DNA of 64,000 nt from Raphanus sativus (GCF_000801105.2 NW_026615370.1:21787-85786); one strand, 5' to 3'. Shown: positions 52,742 through 63,737, counted from the first letter of the stretch. Made by a program: numbers and translations. The notes: a model not told the origin generated them from the letters alone.

Positions 52742-54745
52742 GATACTGGTACTGATGTGTTTGTTCATGACCCAGAGAAAACAAATGAAAGCTCTATGCT
52801 TACTGAAGTGTCAAAGGAAGAAACAGAACACAAGTTCACTCATGAGCCACACAATGAGTGGAACCTGAAATCTGAACAAAAGTTTGTTCAAGTGCTAAAA
52901 CCTGAGGTAAATTTCACTCTAGATCAGAATGATAATATTAACTCCATGATAAGATTAATATACTTGTCTTGTCCAAGAGGAAGTGAAATAGGTACAGGAG
53001 ACCAAGGTGAGAACAAGCCAAACAAAGCAAGAGAATTTCTTGCTGCCACAGCTGAAATTAAGGTTCTTTGTTCTTTGTTTTCATCAGTTTATAAATCTCT
53101 TTACTTTGGTATAATATACTTGTCTTTGCCAAGATGTTTTGACCCAGGTATAAGCAAAGAAAAAGGCATTCCAAACCGTGATAAAGTTTTGCCACAAGAT
53201 GCCTTAGCCATGATTTCAATAGATGCTTTCCAGAAATCAGTTCAAGGAGAGGCTGAACCAATGCCATTTAAATTCAGCATCAACAAGGAAAATTTCTATG
53301 ATCTTAAAATTCTTATGAAATTTTATTATCCAGATTTGATTCACTTGTCTTTGCCAGAAAGTTTTGATCCAGGTATAAGACAAGAAGATGTTCATACCAG
53401 CCTAGGTAAAAAGGTGCAAGAAAGGCAGCCATCAATCCAAAGTTGTCCAAAGAAGAATTTAATTCTTCATCATGCTGAAGCACCTATGGTAACTCCGGCC
53501 CTAAGACATTCTGTTTATCAGACTTCACTATTAGATATAATTCATTTGGTCTTTGTCCAGAATGTTGAGAATTTTTCAGGTTGCAAAGAAGAAAGCTTTA
53601 AAGAAATCCCACCGGATACTCTTTTATTGCTTGGAGAATCAGTCCCAAAGATGGTCAACTATAAGACTACCAAAAGTGTGAAGTACCATCAACCTCAGAA
53701 GAGATACAATGTCAATGTCCAGTACAGAGGCGTGATCATTTCTCATCTTTTCAAAGAGGAGCCACCAGATGCAAAACCCATCCCCAAACCAAAACAATAT
53801 CAAGGTAAGGCTTTGGAATCCCAAAAGAGAATGAAACCTGACTTGCTCTATTGTGGTGTATCAGGTTATCCAGTTTTGAGGTCAAGACTTTTACAAGGGG
53901 GAGGGAATGATGAGGCCATCAAACCAGTAGCTGAACCAGAGGTCAACCCAACACCCTGCTCAACTAACCATGGCGCCAACCAGTACATATGTGCACTAAA
54001 ATTGCCATATCTCATCAACCAGGAGGAAGTTTGTCACGAAACCAATTTTCTTGGATTCTACACTCAACAAGAGTACGCGGCGAATTGGTTTCATATCAAA
54101 AGGATTAATGGTTTGGAAGTTATGCTATTTTCAAGTCAAAGGAGGCCCGACTTGCCTTATTTAGAAGATCAGGAGCATATAATATCTCAAACTCAATGCT
54201 GGCGTCCAGGAGACTTTGTGCTACTTCTAGAAGCACTCCACCACCCATTAAGAAGCACCAGCACACACTGGATCAGGCGGATCCTTGAAGAAACCACTCA
54301 AACCAAACCGGAGCTAAATATGGAAACTTGGACAATTATTTGGTTTGATCAATACCAAACCAAGATATGGAGACCAGGAGACATTCTACACAAACCAGAG
54401 AAGACTGAAGACATTATTGGATCATTCAAAACGCAGAGTATCAAGTGGGGTATCAGATGGAACAACTTACCTTATTTGGATTTATGCACATCTTTGGTCA
54501 ACAAGCTCCAACAGCTCTTTTCTTATTTCCTTGGAGTCATGGAGGCTTACTGGACGAATCTGGACACTCCTAAGACTCATCATTACATGCCTAAACTATC
54601 AAGATTCAAGACACTCAGCAAGTTCCCCTCTTTTAGCCAAATCCCTCCATCATCTCTAACGGCTAGTTTTGATATCTTCTTGCTTTGCTTTGTTTTGTTT
54701 CCTTTTATTTTATTTACTCATGAGCATTATATAAGCTATGTTTAG
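52742..54745 (+). CDS. N2 protein, C-terminal part: repeat modules and LTR-encoded region
   Basis: Continues the 49158 frame from GATAC (DTGTDVFVHDPEK), stop at 54743-54745. It contains further module copies: LIYLSCPRGSE (near 52955), IIYLSLPRCFDPGI (53113), LIHLSLPESFDPGI (53338), IIHLVFVQN (53540). Near the end, LRSRLLQGGGN is the translated polypurine tract (53895-53907). The last ~279 codons are in the 3' LTR: a Trp-rich region with CWRPGDFVLLLEALH and IWRPGDILHK, and a hydrophobic C-terminus (FDIFLLCFVLFPFILF) over the promoter. Without N1b the two pieces would make a ~1000-codon protein. Function not recognised. Confidence 0.75.
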   Translation, partial: DTGTDVFVHDPEKTNESSMLTEVSKEETEHKFTHEPHNEWNLKSEQKFVQVLKPEVNFTLDQNDNINSMIRLIYLSCPRGSEIGTGDQGENKPNKAREFLAATAEIKVLCSLFSSVYKSLYFGIIYLSLPRCFDPGISKEKGIPNRDKVLPQDALAMISIDAFQKSVQGEAEPMPFKFSINKENFYDLKILMKFYYPDLIHLSLPESFDPGIRQEDVHTSLGKKVQERQPSIQSCPKKNLILHHAEAPMVTPALRHSVYQTSLLDIIHLVFVQNVENFSGCKEESFKEIPPDTLLLLGESVPKMVNYKTTKSVKYHQPQKRYNVNVQYRGVIISHLFKEEPPDAKPIPKPKQYQGKALESQKRMKPDLLYCGVSGYPVLRSRLLQGGGNDEAIKPVAEPEVNPTPCSTNHGANQYICALKLPYLINQEEVCHETNFLGFYTQQEYAANWFHIKRINGLEVMLFSSQRRPDLPYLEDQEHIISQTQCWRPGDFVLLLEALHHPLRSTSTHWIRRILEETTQTKPELNMETWTIIWFDQYQTKIWRPGDILHKPEKTEDIIGSFKTQSIKWGIRWNNLPYLDLCTSLVNKLQQLFSYFLGVMEAYWTNLDTPKTHHYMPKLSRFKTLSKFPSFSQIPPSSLTASFDIFLLCFVLFPFILFTHEHYISYV

Positions 54746-55228
54746 TTCTACATTGTAAAGACACCCACGAATTATATGAAAAGTATTTGTTTTCTTTTCC
54801 CTTTGCAAAGAAACCCTTATCAAGTCTTGATTGTGTGTGAGAAGCAGCAGCCAAGCAATTGTCTTATCAAACTCCATTCCATAGAGTTTGTGGCGACTTT
54901 CGATCCATCAGATTGAGGGATTCAGTCTACTCTCTATCCATCTCCATCTCTTTGTTCTTGCTGAGTTGTTTATTCGAACAAGCAGCTTGAATCCATAGTC
55001 CATCATCACGCCATCATTCATCCACTGAGATAGCAAGTTGGTTAGACGACCATTTGTTGTTTCCCATCCTCCATTGGTGTTTTACAAGTCTCAATACAAC
55101 CGGATCTAATCATCTCATCATCATCTTCATCAAAGCCTTCCATCTCAATCCATCTCACATCAAGCCGGTCCATTGATTCTTCTATCTATCCAGCCAGCTT
55201 GAGAAGGTCCCTCTTGGTGCCTGTATCA
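53908..55228 (+). repeat. N2 3' LTR
   Basis: 1321 bp, starting after AAGGGGGAGGGAA. Three differences from the 5' LTR were noticed. Followed by CTAGA. Confidence 0.94.
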
Positions 55229-55895
55229 CTAGATATCTAGTTCGGATATGACACACCGAAGAAGAGATCCTTGGGCTGTTGGATACTACTCACCAACAAG
55301 ATCACTCGCCGACTTGATAACAAGAAGAAGAGAGAACAAGAGAATAAAGGTTTATGAAAAGATAACTTGATGGGTATTAGGGTTTGCGGATACAACATAT
55401 ATATAGGCTGAGACTTGTACATGCACAAGCTCACTAAAGGAACATACTCCTTGTGTTTCAAATAAAAAGGAAATAAAAAGAAACCATAGTCTAAAATTAT
55501 AACATAAGATAAATATGCATCCGAGATGCACCCATGATACATCATCTAGGAGATGTGTAAGTGAACTTGATGCCTCATTAAAAACCTTAGATAGAAAACC
55601 CAGTGGGACAAAACTATCTAAGGGAAAAAGAGTACACCAAGCCACTTGCCTAGATGATGATCAGCTTGATGGTGATGTTGCTTGAATGGTGATAAGTGTG
55701 TCTTGGTTGATCAAGCTTCTTCCAAGACCTTCTTCTTGCTTCCAGGCTATCATGAGTAATCCTCCAATGGCTTTCTTGAGTTGTCTACTCCTTGAACGAG
55801 TAATAGGACCTTCTGGTATGGTTAAGACATCTTCAGCAGATGGCTCATCTAGCATCACATTGTCTTCATGAGTTGGCTGGTCCATGATCACATCA
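55229..55895 (-). repeat. G-2 5' LTR, piece after N2
   Basis: Begins with the second CTAGA and continues the G- LTR to ATCACATCA, then CTAGA (55896-55900) and the G+2 integrase. One substitution (near 55840, A for C) against the other G- LTRs. Confidence 0.94.
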
Positions 55896-56829
55896 CTAGA
55901 ACTATAGTATCTGATAGAGACACTAAGTTTCTTAGTTACTTTTGGAAGACACTTTGGTCTAAGTTAGGCACTAAGCTATTGTTCTCTACTACTTGTCACC
56001 CGCAAACTGATGGACAACTGAAGTAGTGAATAGAACTCTAGGAACACTCTTGCGTGCATTCATTAAAAAGAATTTGAAATCATGGGAAGACTATTTACCT
56101 CATTGTGAGTTTGCATATAATCATGCTGTGCATTCTGCTTCTAAGTTTTCACCATTTGAGATTGTTTATGGGTTCAATCCCACCTCTCCTTTAGATCTAA
56201 TACCTTTACCTGAGTGTGAAAGAGTTAGTCTTGACGGAAAGAAGAAGGCAGAGCTAGTGCAACAACTCCATGAGCAAGCAAGGCGTAATATTGAAGAAAA
56301 GACTAAGCAGTATGTCAAGCATGCAAACAAAGGCAAACGTGAGATGGTCTTTAAAGAAGGTGACCAAGTTTGGGTTCACCTAAGGAAAGAAAGGTTCCCT
56401 GATGAAAGGAAGTCTAAGCTCATGCCGCGAATAGATGGACCTTTTGAGGTCATAAGGAAGATCAGCAACAATGCTTACAAGCTGGATCTCCAAGGTAAGT
56501 ACAACGTGAGTAATAGTTTCAATGTTACTGACTTGATCCCTTTTATTGCAGATGAACCAGATTTGAGGACAAATCCTTTTCAAGAGGGAGGGAATGATGT
56601 GATCATGGACCAGATAGATGATGGAGAAGATGAGACCAAGGATCAACCAGCTCAAGAGGATACCTTAGAAGTTTCAGAAGGACCAATGACTCGTGCTAGA
56701 GTTAAGAAGCTCAAAGAAGCCATTGGAGGTTTACTTAGGAAGTCTCTGAATCAAGATGAATGTCTTGGAGGAAGCTTGATACTTCAAGACACCCTTATCA
56801 CCATCCAAGCTATCTCACCATCAAGCTGA
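55896..56829 (+). pseudogene. G+2 integrase end and tail, with a 1-bp deletion
   Basis: Resumes [15 protein letters not shown] after G-2. Near 56014 one A is missing (GGACAACTG against GGACAAACTG in G+1), so the frame breaks inside the conserved QTDGQTEVV motif. Downstream it is open to the stop at 56829: [47 protein letters not shown] and the LTR-encoded tail. G+2 therefore could not make integrase even without its insertions. Confidence 0.9.
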
Positions 56830-57383
56830 GTATCATCTAGGCTAGCAAGAGAAGTGTGCTCTTTTCCTGTCTTAGTTTTTGTCCCACTGGGTTTTGCTAA
56901 GATAGGTTTTTAACGAGGCCTTGTCTTGCTAATCAAATCACCTAGCATGATACTCTCGAACCACATAAGTACCTTATGTTATTTTTAGACTATGTTTTCT
57001 TATTTCGTTACACAAGTCAAAGAGGAGCCTGTTCCTTAATGACTCTTGTTGTTTCCGAGACCTTGTGCATGTACAAGGATCTCACTATATATGTGTGTGT
57101 CTCGTAGTCTAATAAGATCATCCAATCTTTTATCTAAAAACCCTTGTTCTCTCTGACTTGTCTTTGCGAGTTCTTGAGTTCTGTTGGTGAGTAATATCCA
57201 GCAATTTCTAGTTGTCTAAGGAGGTGTGTTATATCCAATCTAGTCAACTAAACCGTGTCAAGGAGCCATTCCGCAACTCTTTGATTCATCACCATTTCAC
57301 TGCCTTGAAGATCTTGAGTCTTTGATTCGATCTTGCAAGAATCTATCCATATCATCCAGAGAAATCATCCTAGGATCGTATTA
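56595..57383 (+). repeat. G+2 3' LTR
   Basis: 789 bp, TGATGTGATC to GATCGTATTA, abutting satellite DNA. Confidence 0.95.
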
Positions 57384-58704
57384 TTCTGTCCAGATGATTC
57401 CAGATTAGCCTGTTCGGACATATGCCATTATCTTCATGATTCTTATCAAACCAGGATGAACCACGATCTAAGAAGCTTTATTTGGAACCACTAATCAGTG
57501 GAGAATAACCATGAAGTTGAATAAATCTCATAGGAGTTGTGAGTAAGAAGATATCCTACTTTCTATCCAAATGATTCCAGATTAGCCTGTTTGGACATAT
57601 GGCATTATCCTCATGATTCTTATCAAACCAGCATGAACCACGAGCTAAGAAGTTTTATTTGGAACCACTAATCAGTGGAGAATAACCAGGAAGTTGAATA
57701 AATCTCATAAGTGTTGTGAGCAAGAAGATATCCTACCTTCTGTCCAGATGATTCCAGATTAGCTTGTTCGGACATATGCTATTATCTTCATGATTCTTAT
57801 CAAACCAGGATGAACCACGATCTAAGAAGCTTTATTTGGCACCACTAATCAGTGGAGAATAACCAGGAAGTTGAATAAATCTCATAGGAGTTGTGAGTAA
57901 GAAGATATCCTACTTTCTATCCAAATGATTCCAGACTAGCCTGTTCGGACATATGGCAATATCCTCATGATTCTTATCAAACCAGCATGAACCACGATCT
58001 AAGAAGCTTTATTTGGAACCACTAATCAGTGGAGAATAACCAGGAAGTTGAATAAATCACATAAGTGTTGTGAGTAAGAAGATATCCCACTTTCTATCCA
58101 GATGATTCCAGATTAGCATGTTCGGACATATAGCGATATCTTCATGATTTTTATCAAACCAGGATGAACCACGATCTAAGAAGCTTTATTTGGAACCACT
58201 AATCAGTGGAGAATAACCAGGAAGTTGAATAAATCTCATAATTTTTGTGAGCAAGAAGATATCCCACCTTCTGTCCAGATGATTCCAGATTAGCCTGTTC
58301 GGACATATGCCATTATCTTCATGATTCTTATCAAACCAGGATGAACCACGATCTAAGAAGCTTTATTTGGAACCAATAATCAGTGGAGAATAACCAGGAA
58401 GTTGAATAAATCTCATAGGAGTTGTGAGTAAGAAGATATCCCACTTTCTATCCAGATGATTCCAGATTAGCCTGTTCGAACATATGCCATTATCTTCATG
58501 ATTCTTATCAAACCAGGATGAACCACGATCCAAGAAGCTTTATTTGGAACCACAAATCAGTGGAGAATAACCAGGAAGTTGAATAAATCTCATAAGTGTT
58601 GTGAGCAAGAAGATATCCCACCTTCTATCCAGATGATTCCAGATTAGCCTGTTCGGACATATGCCATTATCTTCATGATTCTTATCAAACCAGGATGAAC
58701 CACG
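57384..58704. repeat. 177-bp tandem satellite array, about 7.5 monomers
   Basis: ATGATTCCAGA recurs at 57394, 57571, 57748, 57925, 58102, 58279, 58456 and 58633, exactly 177 bp apart each time. Most monomers hold one HindIII site (AAGCTTTATTTGG). There are no monomer length changes over seven steps. Early monomers alternate between two types, suggesting a 354-bp dimer. Length and regularity fit a plant centromeric satellite; the species cannot be named from it. The array is cut by G+2 on the left and C5 on the right. No gene is in it. Confidence 0.95.
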
Positions 58705-59165
58705 TGAAAGAATATGAAGATTAGAAGTATGGAAGAGAGTGGCGAGAGTGAGAGACAAAGAGAATGTGAAACATGATTCTTGATATTCAATATGGTAAGC
58801 ATACAAGGTTTATATAAAGGGAAAGACAGCATAAGAAAGTAATAAACAAAAGGAACAATAAACAAATCTGTCGATGATCAGTGAGGGGCAGAGTGAGCAG
58901 AGTGAAAGTGACTGGTCCTAACGGGTGGGAGGACCACTCTTTCCTTAACTCAACCCGTGACCTTTCTCCTCAGCGCCAACCACTTCACTTGGCGAGTTTC
59001 TTCTTCACTTCTCCTCATCACTTAATCCTTCTCATTAATCAACTACTAAACTTATCCACCTTGTACTCCAAGCTAGGTTATAAACTTGGTTCACAAGCAA
59101 TGATCATCCTTTGCTCTCTTACGCTTGATCTGCTTCCTCTTTACTCTTGATGCTTCATCTCAACA
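58705..59165 (-). repeat. C5 3' LTR
   Basis: 461 bp. On the minus strand TGTTGAGATGAAG to ATATTCTTTCA. A TATA-like TTTATATA on the minus strand lies at 58811-58818. Polypurine tract (CTCCCCCTC on plus) from 59166. Confidence 0.9.
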
Positions 59166-59306
59166 CTCCCCCTCAAGCTTGACCATATGGAACAAGTCAA
59201 GCTTGGAAGATCATGAAGCATTCCCTCATTAAAACCTTGATGTGCAAAACCCAGTGGGACAAAAACACATCAAGGAAAAAGAGTAGAACACTTCATGAAG
59301 AGGGGA

Positions 59307-62300
59307 TCACTGAGATGAAAGATCCACAAGTCCAAGCCTTGAATGGATGGACTCGCAGACTTTAGAACTTGCAGCCTTGGTGAAGATATCTGCCAACTGA
59401 TCCTCACTTCTGGTGTAGCATGGGAGTATAACCTTCTGCTCAACAGCTTGCCTTACTTTGTGACAATCAACTTCAATGTGCTTGGTTCTCTCGTGGAAGA
59501 CAGAGTTGCTGGCAATGTGTATAGCCGCCTGGTTGTCACAATGCATGGTGATAGGTGTTGTGAACTCAATCCCCAAATCCTTAAGCAACCCCTTGATCCA
59601 GATCAACTCACTTGTCAGCTTCCTCATTGCCCTATACTCAGCTTCAGCACTTGAACAAGACACAACCTTTTGCTTCTTGCTCTTCCAAGTCACCAAGTTA
59701 CCTCCAATGAAGGTGCAATAGCCAGTAGTTGATCTCCTATCAACTCTATCTCCTGCCCAATCAGCATCACAGTATCCAACTATCTCGGTGCTCTTGTTAC
59801 ACCCCATCCAGATTCCCTGTCCGGGTGCTTCTCTTAGATACCTTAGAATCCTCTCAACCATGCCCCAATGATGAACTTTTGGTGCTTGCATCTGCTGGCT
59901 CACTTGGTTCACGGCAAAGCATATATCTGGCCTTGTGATGGTTAGATAGATGAGTTTTCCCACCATTCTTCTGTATCTCTTAACATCTTCAAATGGTTTA
60001 TCCTCAAACTCCCCCTTGCGCAATACTTTGTACCCATCTTCCAATGGAGTCTTTGCTTTCTTTGCACCTAAATCACCTGCCTCACTTAACATATCAAGTG
60101 TGTACTTTCTCTGGTTTAAGAATAGCCCCTCTTTAGATCGGCATATCTCAATCCCTAGAAAGTACTTTAGTTCTCCCAAGTCTTTGATATCAAATGAGGA
60201 TTTAAGAAAAGCCTTAGTTAAGGTGATACCTTCTTTATCACTGCCTGTAATGATAATGTCATCCACATATATCAGGATGACTATGATACCTTGTTCCGTG
60301 GTCAGTGTAAACAAAGTGTGATCAGCTTCAGACTTGTTGAACCCTCTTCCATTTAGTGTTGTGCTGAGCTTGTGGTACCAGGCTCTTGGAGATTGCTTTA
60401 ACCCATAGATTGCTTTCCTTAGCCTGAGAACATTTCCTGGTTGTACAAGATCTTCCATACCAGGAGGTGGCCTCATGTAGACTTCATCTTCTAGTTCACC
60501 TTGTAGGAAAGCATTCTTGACATCCATCTGCCATAGATCCCACTCTAGGTTTACTGCCAGTGAGAGAACCACTCTGATCGTGTGAAGCTTTGCCACTGGT
60601 GCAAAGGTATCCAAGTAATCCTCTCCATAGACCTGAGTGTAGCCTCTTGCTACAAGTCTTGTCTTCCTCCTTTCTGGCTTTCCATTGGCTCCATACTTGA
60701 TTGTGAAGAGAAGCCGGCTTGTCACTGCTTTCTTTCCTTTGGGAAGCTTACTTTCAAAGAATGTTCCATTCTTTTCCATAGCTCCCATCTCATCTCCAAC
60801 AGATGCTCTCCACTCCTCATCCTGCATAGCTTCCTCATATGTCTTTGGAATCCATTCTTGATCCAATTCAGTGATGAAGGCTTGATGCGCCACTGGATAC
60901 TGAGCTAGTGAACACACTCCTTGGGTTGGATGGGCTACTGCTTGATTGTTGAAATACACTCTTGTATTCATCCAGTCTGAGGCTGGTCTTCTTTCCCTTG
61001 TGCTTCTCCTAAGCATTGGTTGAGCTAACTGCTCCTCTTCCATGTGTTCCTCAACTTGTTGCTCCTCAGCTGGTGTATTTGCATTTCCATCCTGATCATG
61101 AACCTGATCACTGTGTGGTGATGTTTCTTGATTCCCCCCTTCAGGATTAGGATGGGAATCCTCACTTGCCGGAGCAACCTCTTCACTCACAGCCACTGGA
61201 GGTTGATTGCCAGCTCCAGTACTCCCCTTTTCAGAACCACCAGCTCCATCACTCTGAGGTTGACTCGGCTGAGGCATATGGATGCCAAGAGACTCCATAT
61301 TTCTTCTCAAATTGTTTGCCCTATCAGTGGAGGATTGAGAGAGGTCCTTGAGCTCATCCCAACTCTTCTCATCATAAAACCCTCTTGATTCCACAAACTT
61401 GACATCTCTTGACACATGAACCCTCCTCATGTTGGGATCATAGCATTTGTAGCCCTTCTGAGTAGTAGAGTAGCCAATGAATATAGCCTTAGTGCTTCTG
61501 GCCTCTAATTTGTTCCTCTGCATACCTGGCTGTAACACATAACACAAGCACCCAAACACACGCAAGTGATCAAGAGATGGTTTCTTGTTGTTCAATACCT
61601 CATATGGAGTGAGATCATCTAGCACTCTTTTGGGGTCCTATTGATAAGGTAACATGCTGTCATGACTGCATCACTCCAGAAACGTTTGGGCACATTGGTA
61701 TAGAACATCATACACCTTGCCACTTCCATCAAATGTCTATTCTTCCTCTCAGCTACACCATTTTGTTGTGGTGTATAAGGGCAACTAGTTTGATGGATGA
61801 TGCCGTGCTTTGCAAGGTGATTTTTGAATGCATGGCTTGTGTATTCTCCTCCATTATCTGACCTGAATACTTTGATCTTAACATTGAATTGGTTAGTTAT
61901 ATAGTTTTGAAAATTTATGAAAGCATCTAGCACCCTATCTTTGGTTTGAATCATAGTCAGCCAAGTGTATTTCGATTTTTGATCAATAAAGGTGACAAAA
62001 TACTTATGATTCTCCCTAGATATGCATGGTGCAGTCCACACATCAGAATGAATAAGATCAAAGCAGTGTTCATAAATCGTGGAAGACTTAGGAAACACAG
62101 TCTTGCAATGTTTGCCAAGAATACAAGCTTCACAGCCATCATTTTTAAAAGAAAAACATTAGGCAATAAAAGGTTCAGAGCCCTAGAGTGTGGATGACCT
62201 AGTCTAGCATGCCATAATACATTATTGTCAACAGGAATTGAAATGAAAGCAGTAGATAAATCAGCTGCCGGCTTGATGTCTTCAAGAAGATACAAGTCTC

Positions 62301-63737
62301 CCTTGCTCACACCATTGCCAAGCAACCTACTAGTCTCAATATCCTGAAACACAACCTCATTAGGACTAAATATCACCTTGCAATTTAAATCATTAGTGAC
62401 CTTTTTCACAGATAATAGATTAGATGCAAAGGATGGCATATAAAAGGCACTAGTATCTTTTTCAAACAGCTTAAGAGTTCCAACACCTCTAATAGGTATC
62501 TTATCTCCATTTGCAATCATCACATTTCCTAGAGCAGGGTTTAACATTACTAATCAACCTAGAATCACTAATCATGTGATGAGAAGCTCCTGAATCAATT
62601 ACAAGAGGCTTAACACAACTAGTTTCATGAGTTGAAGTAATACAAGCAATAGGCGATTGTAAGGATGCATTAAGAGAGATACCAAGTGTGTTACCAGAGT
62701 TGTCCTTGAGGACTTTGATGAGAGCCTGAAGGTCAGACCTCCGAATAGTCTCATCCTGAGCAGTCCCCATGGCTGAACTCCCACTGAATGTTAAGGCCTT
62801 TCCATCACCAGGAACCATTGCTTGCTTTGGTGTAGATGAACCTCCCATCTCACCAGAGAAATGAGCTCTAGCATCAGCATATGGAGTTCTGAACTTCTGA
62901 GGCTTAAGATGTGGGTGGAGGATCCAGCACTTGTCCTTGCCGTGACCCTTCTTCTTGCAGTGATCACACACCCACACTTTCTTCTCTTCTGGTTTGTAAG
63001 AGCCCTTGTTTGCCACGCCCATCTCTTCTTCTTCTTTAGCTTGGTTTGCAATGATAAGAGCTCCTTTTCCTCCAAAGAGCCCCACGGAACCCTTCTCCTT
63101 TTGAATCTGAGCACAAACATCATCAAGGGATGGAGACTCACTCCCCTCAGGATGTGTTTGATTAGGTCATTATACCCGGGGTTGAGAGTGAACAGCAAAG
63201 CAAAGACTTTGTCTTGTTCCCTTCTCTCATTCAACACATCAGGGTCCAAGGTTGCTGGTCTCAACATCTCCAGCTCTGCCCAAAGAGATCTGACCTCCCA
63301 AAATGTTTATCAAACTCAGTATCCTCCTGACACAAGTTATTGATAGCCCTCTTGACTTCATACACACGGTTGATGTTGGAGACATTACCAAACACCTTCT
63401 TGAGTGTGTCCCACAGATCTTTGGAAGTCTCACAGTAGTCATAGGCTTCCAAGATTGTTGGTTCCAGGCTGTGTTGAAGGATGGACAGAACCAGGAGATC
63501 CTCTTGAACTCTCTTCTTGTTCCCAGCATCCGCATCAGCTTCCACCACCTCCTTACCATCCTCTCCTAGGATAGTCTTCTTCTTGGTGTCTAAGCCTTCT
63601 TCAACAACTCCCCAGAGACCTCTGCCTCCTAGAGCTGTCTTGGTTAGCCGCGCCCAGTGTAAGTAGTTACCTCCTTTGAGAGTAACTGGAATAGTCACCA
63701 TTCTTGAGTTTTCATGAGAGGAACCAGAGGAATCCAT
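59307..63737 (-). pseudogene. C5 gag-pol with about five single-base frameshifts
   Basis: Start ATG at 63737 (MDSSGSSHENSRMVTIPVTL), stop at 59307. All copia domains are present: gag, zinc knuckle CDHCKKKGHGKDKC near 62925-62970, protease DSGASHHMIS near 62575-62605, integrase SDNGGEYTS near 61850, RT LWQMDVKNAFLQGELEDEV near 60500 and YVDDIIITG near 60255, RNase H CDADWAGDRVDRR near 59755. The frame shifts near 63293, 63140, 62537, 62148 and 61630; each looks like one base gained or lost compared with C1-C4. From 61625 down the integrase end, RT and RNase H are open. Gag is closest to C4, RT-RNase H to C1/C3. Confidence 0.9.

Larger units (their letters stand above)
47055..55228 (+). mobile_element. 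N2: large non-autonomous gypsy-like LTR element, split by N1b
   Basis: LTRs at 47055-48375 and 53908-55228 (1321 bp each) are flanked by CTAGA at 47050-47054 and 55229-55233, inside the 5' LTR of G-2. Three LTR substitutions were noticed (near 47388, 47570, 47946 against 54242, 54423, 54799). PBS and polypurine tract are present. It encodes a gag-like protein with a repeat module but no protease, RT or integrase. LTR termini TGAT...ATCA match those of G, so G enzymes may move it (inference). Confidence 0.94.
31857..55895 (-). mobile_element. G-2: Ty3/gypsy element, minus strand, split by C4 and N2
   Basis: 3' LTR 31857-32653. The 5' LTR starts at 46918 and ends at 55895, itself interrupted by N2. 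CTAGA flanks at 31852-31856 and 55896-55900. Its gag-pol would be one open frame if C4 were absent; the RT active site is YFDD and the stop codon of G-1 is not present. It occupies the same site in G+2 as G-1 does in G+1. Confidence 0.94.
21120..57383 (+). mobile_element. G+2: Ty3/gypsy element, plus strand, split by C3 and G-2
   Basis: LTRs at 21120-21908 and 56595-57383 are both 789 bp. The interior is in three pieces: 21909-24143, 29981-31856 and 55896-56594. G+ and G- belong to one superfamily (same LTR start TGATGTGATCATGG, same protein order) but are distinct subfamilies with clearly different proteins. The right end abuts the 177-bp satellite, so the ancestral G+ inserted in the array. 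The left target duplication is lost with the 5' part of G+1. Confidence 0.92.

Noticed and set aside
57384..58704. Satellite as a CRISPR array or coding repeats
   Set aside because: There are no unique spacers; the whole 177-bp unit repeats, and no frame stays open.
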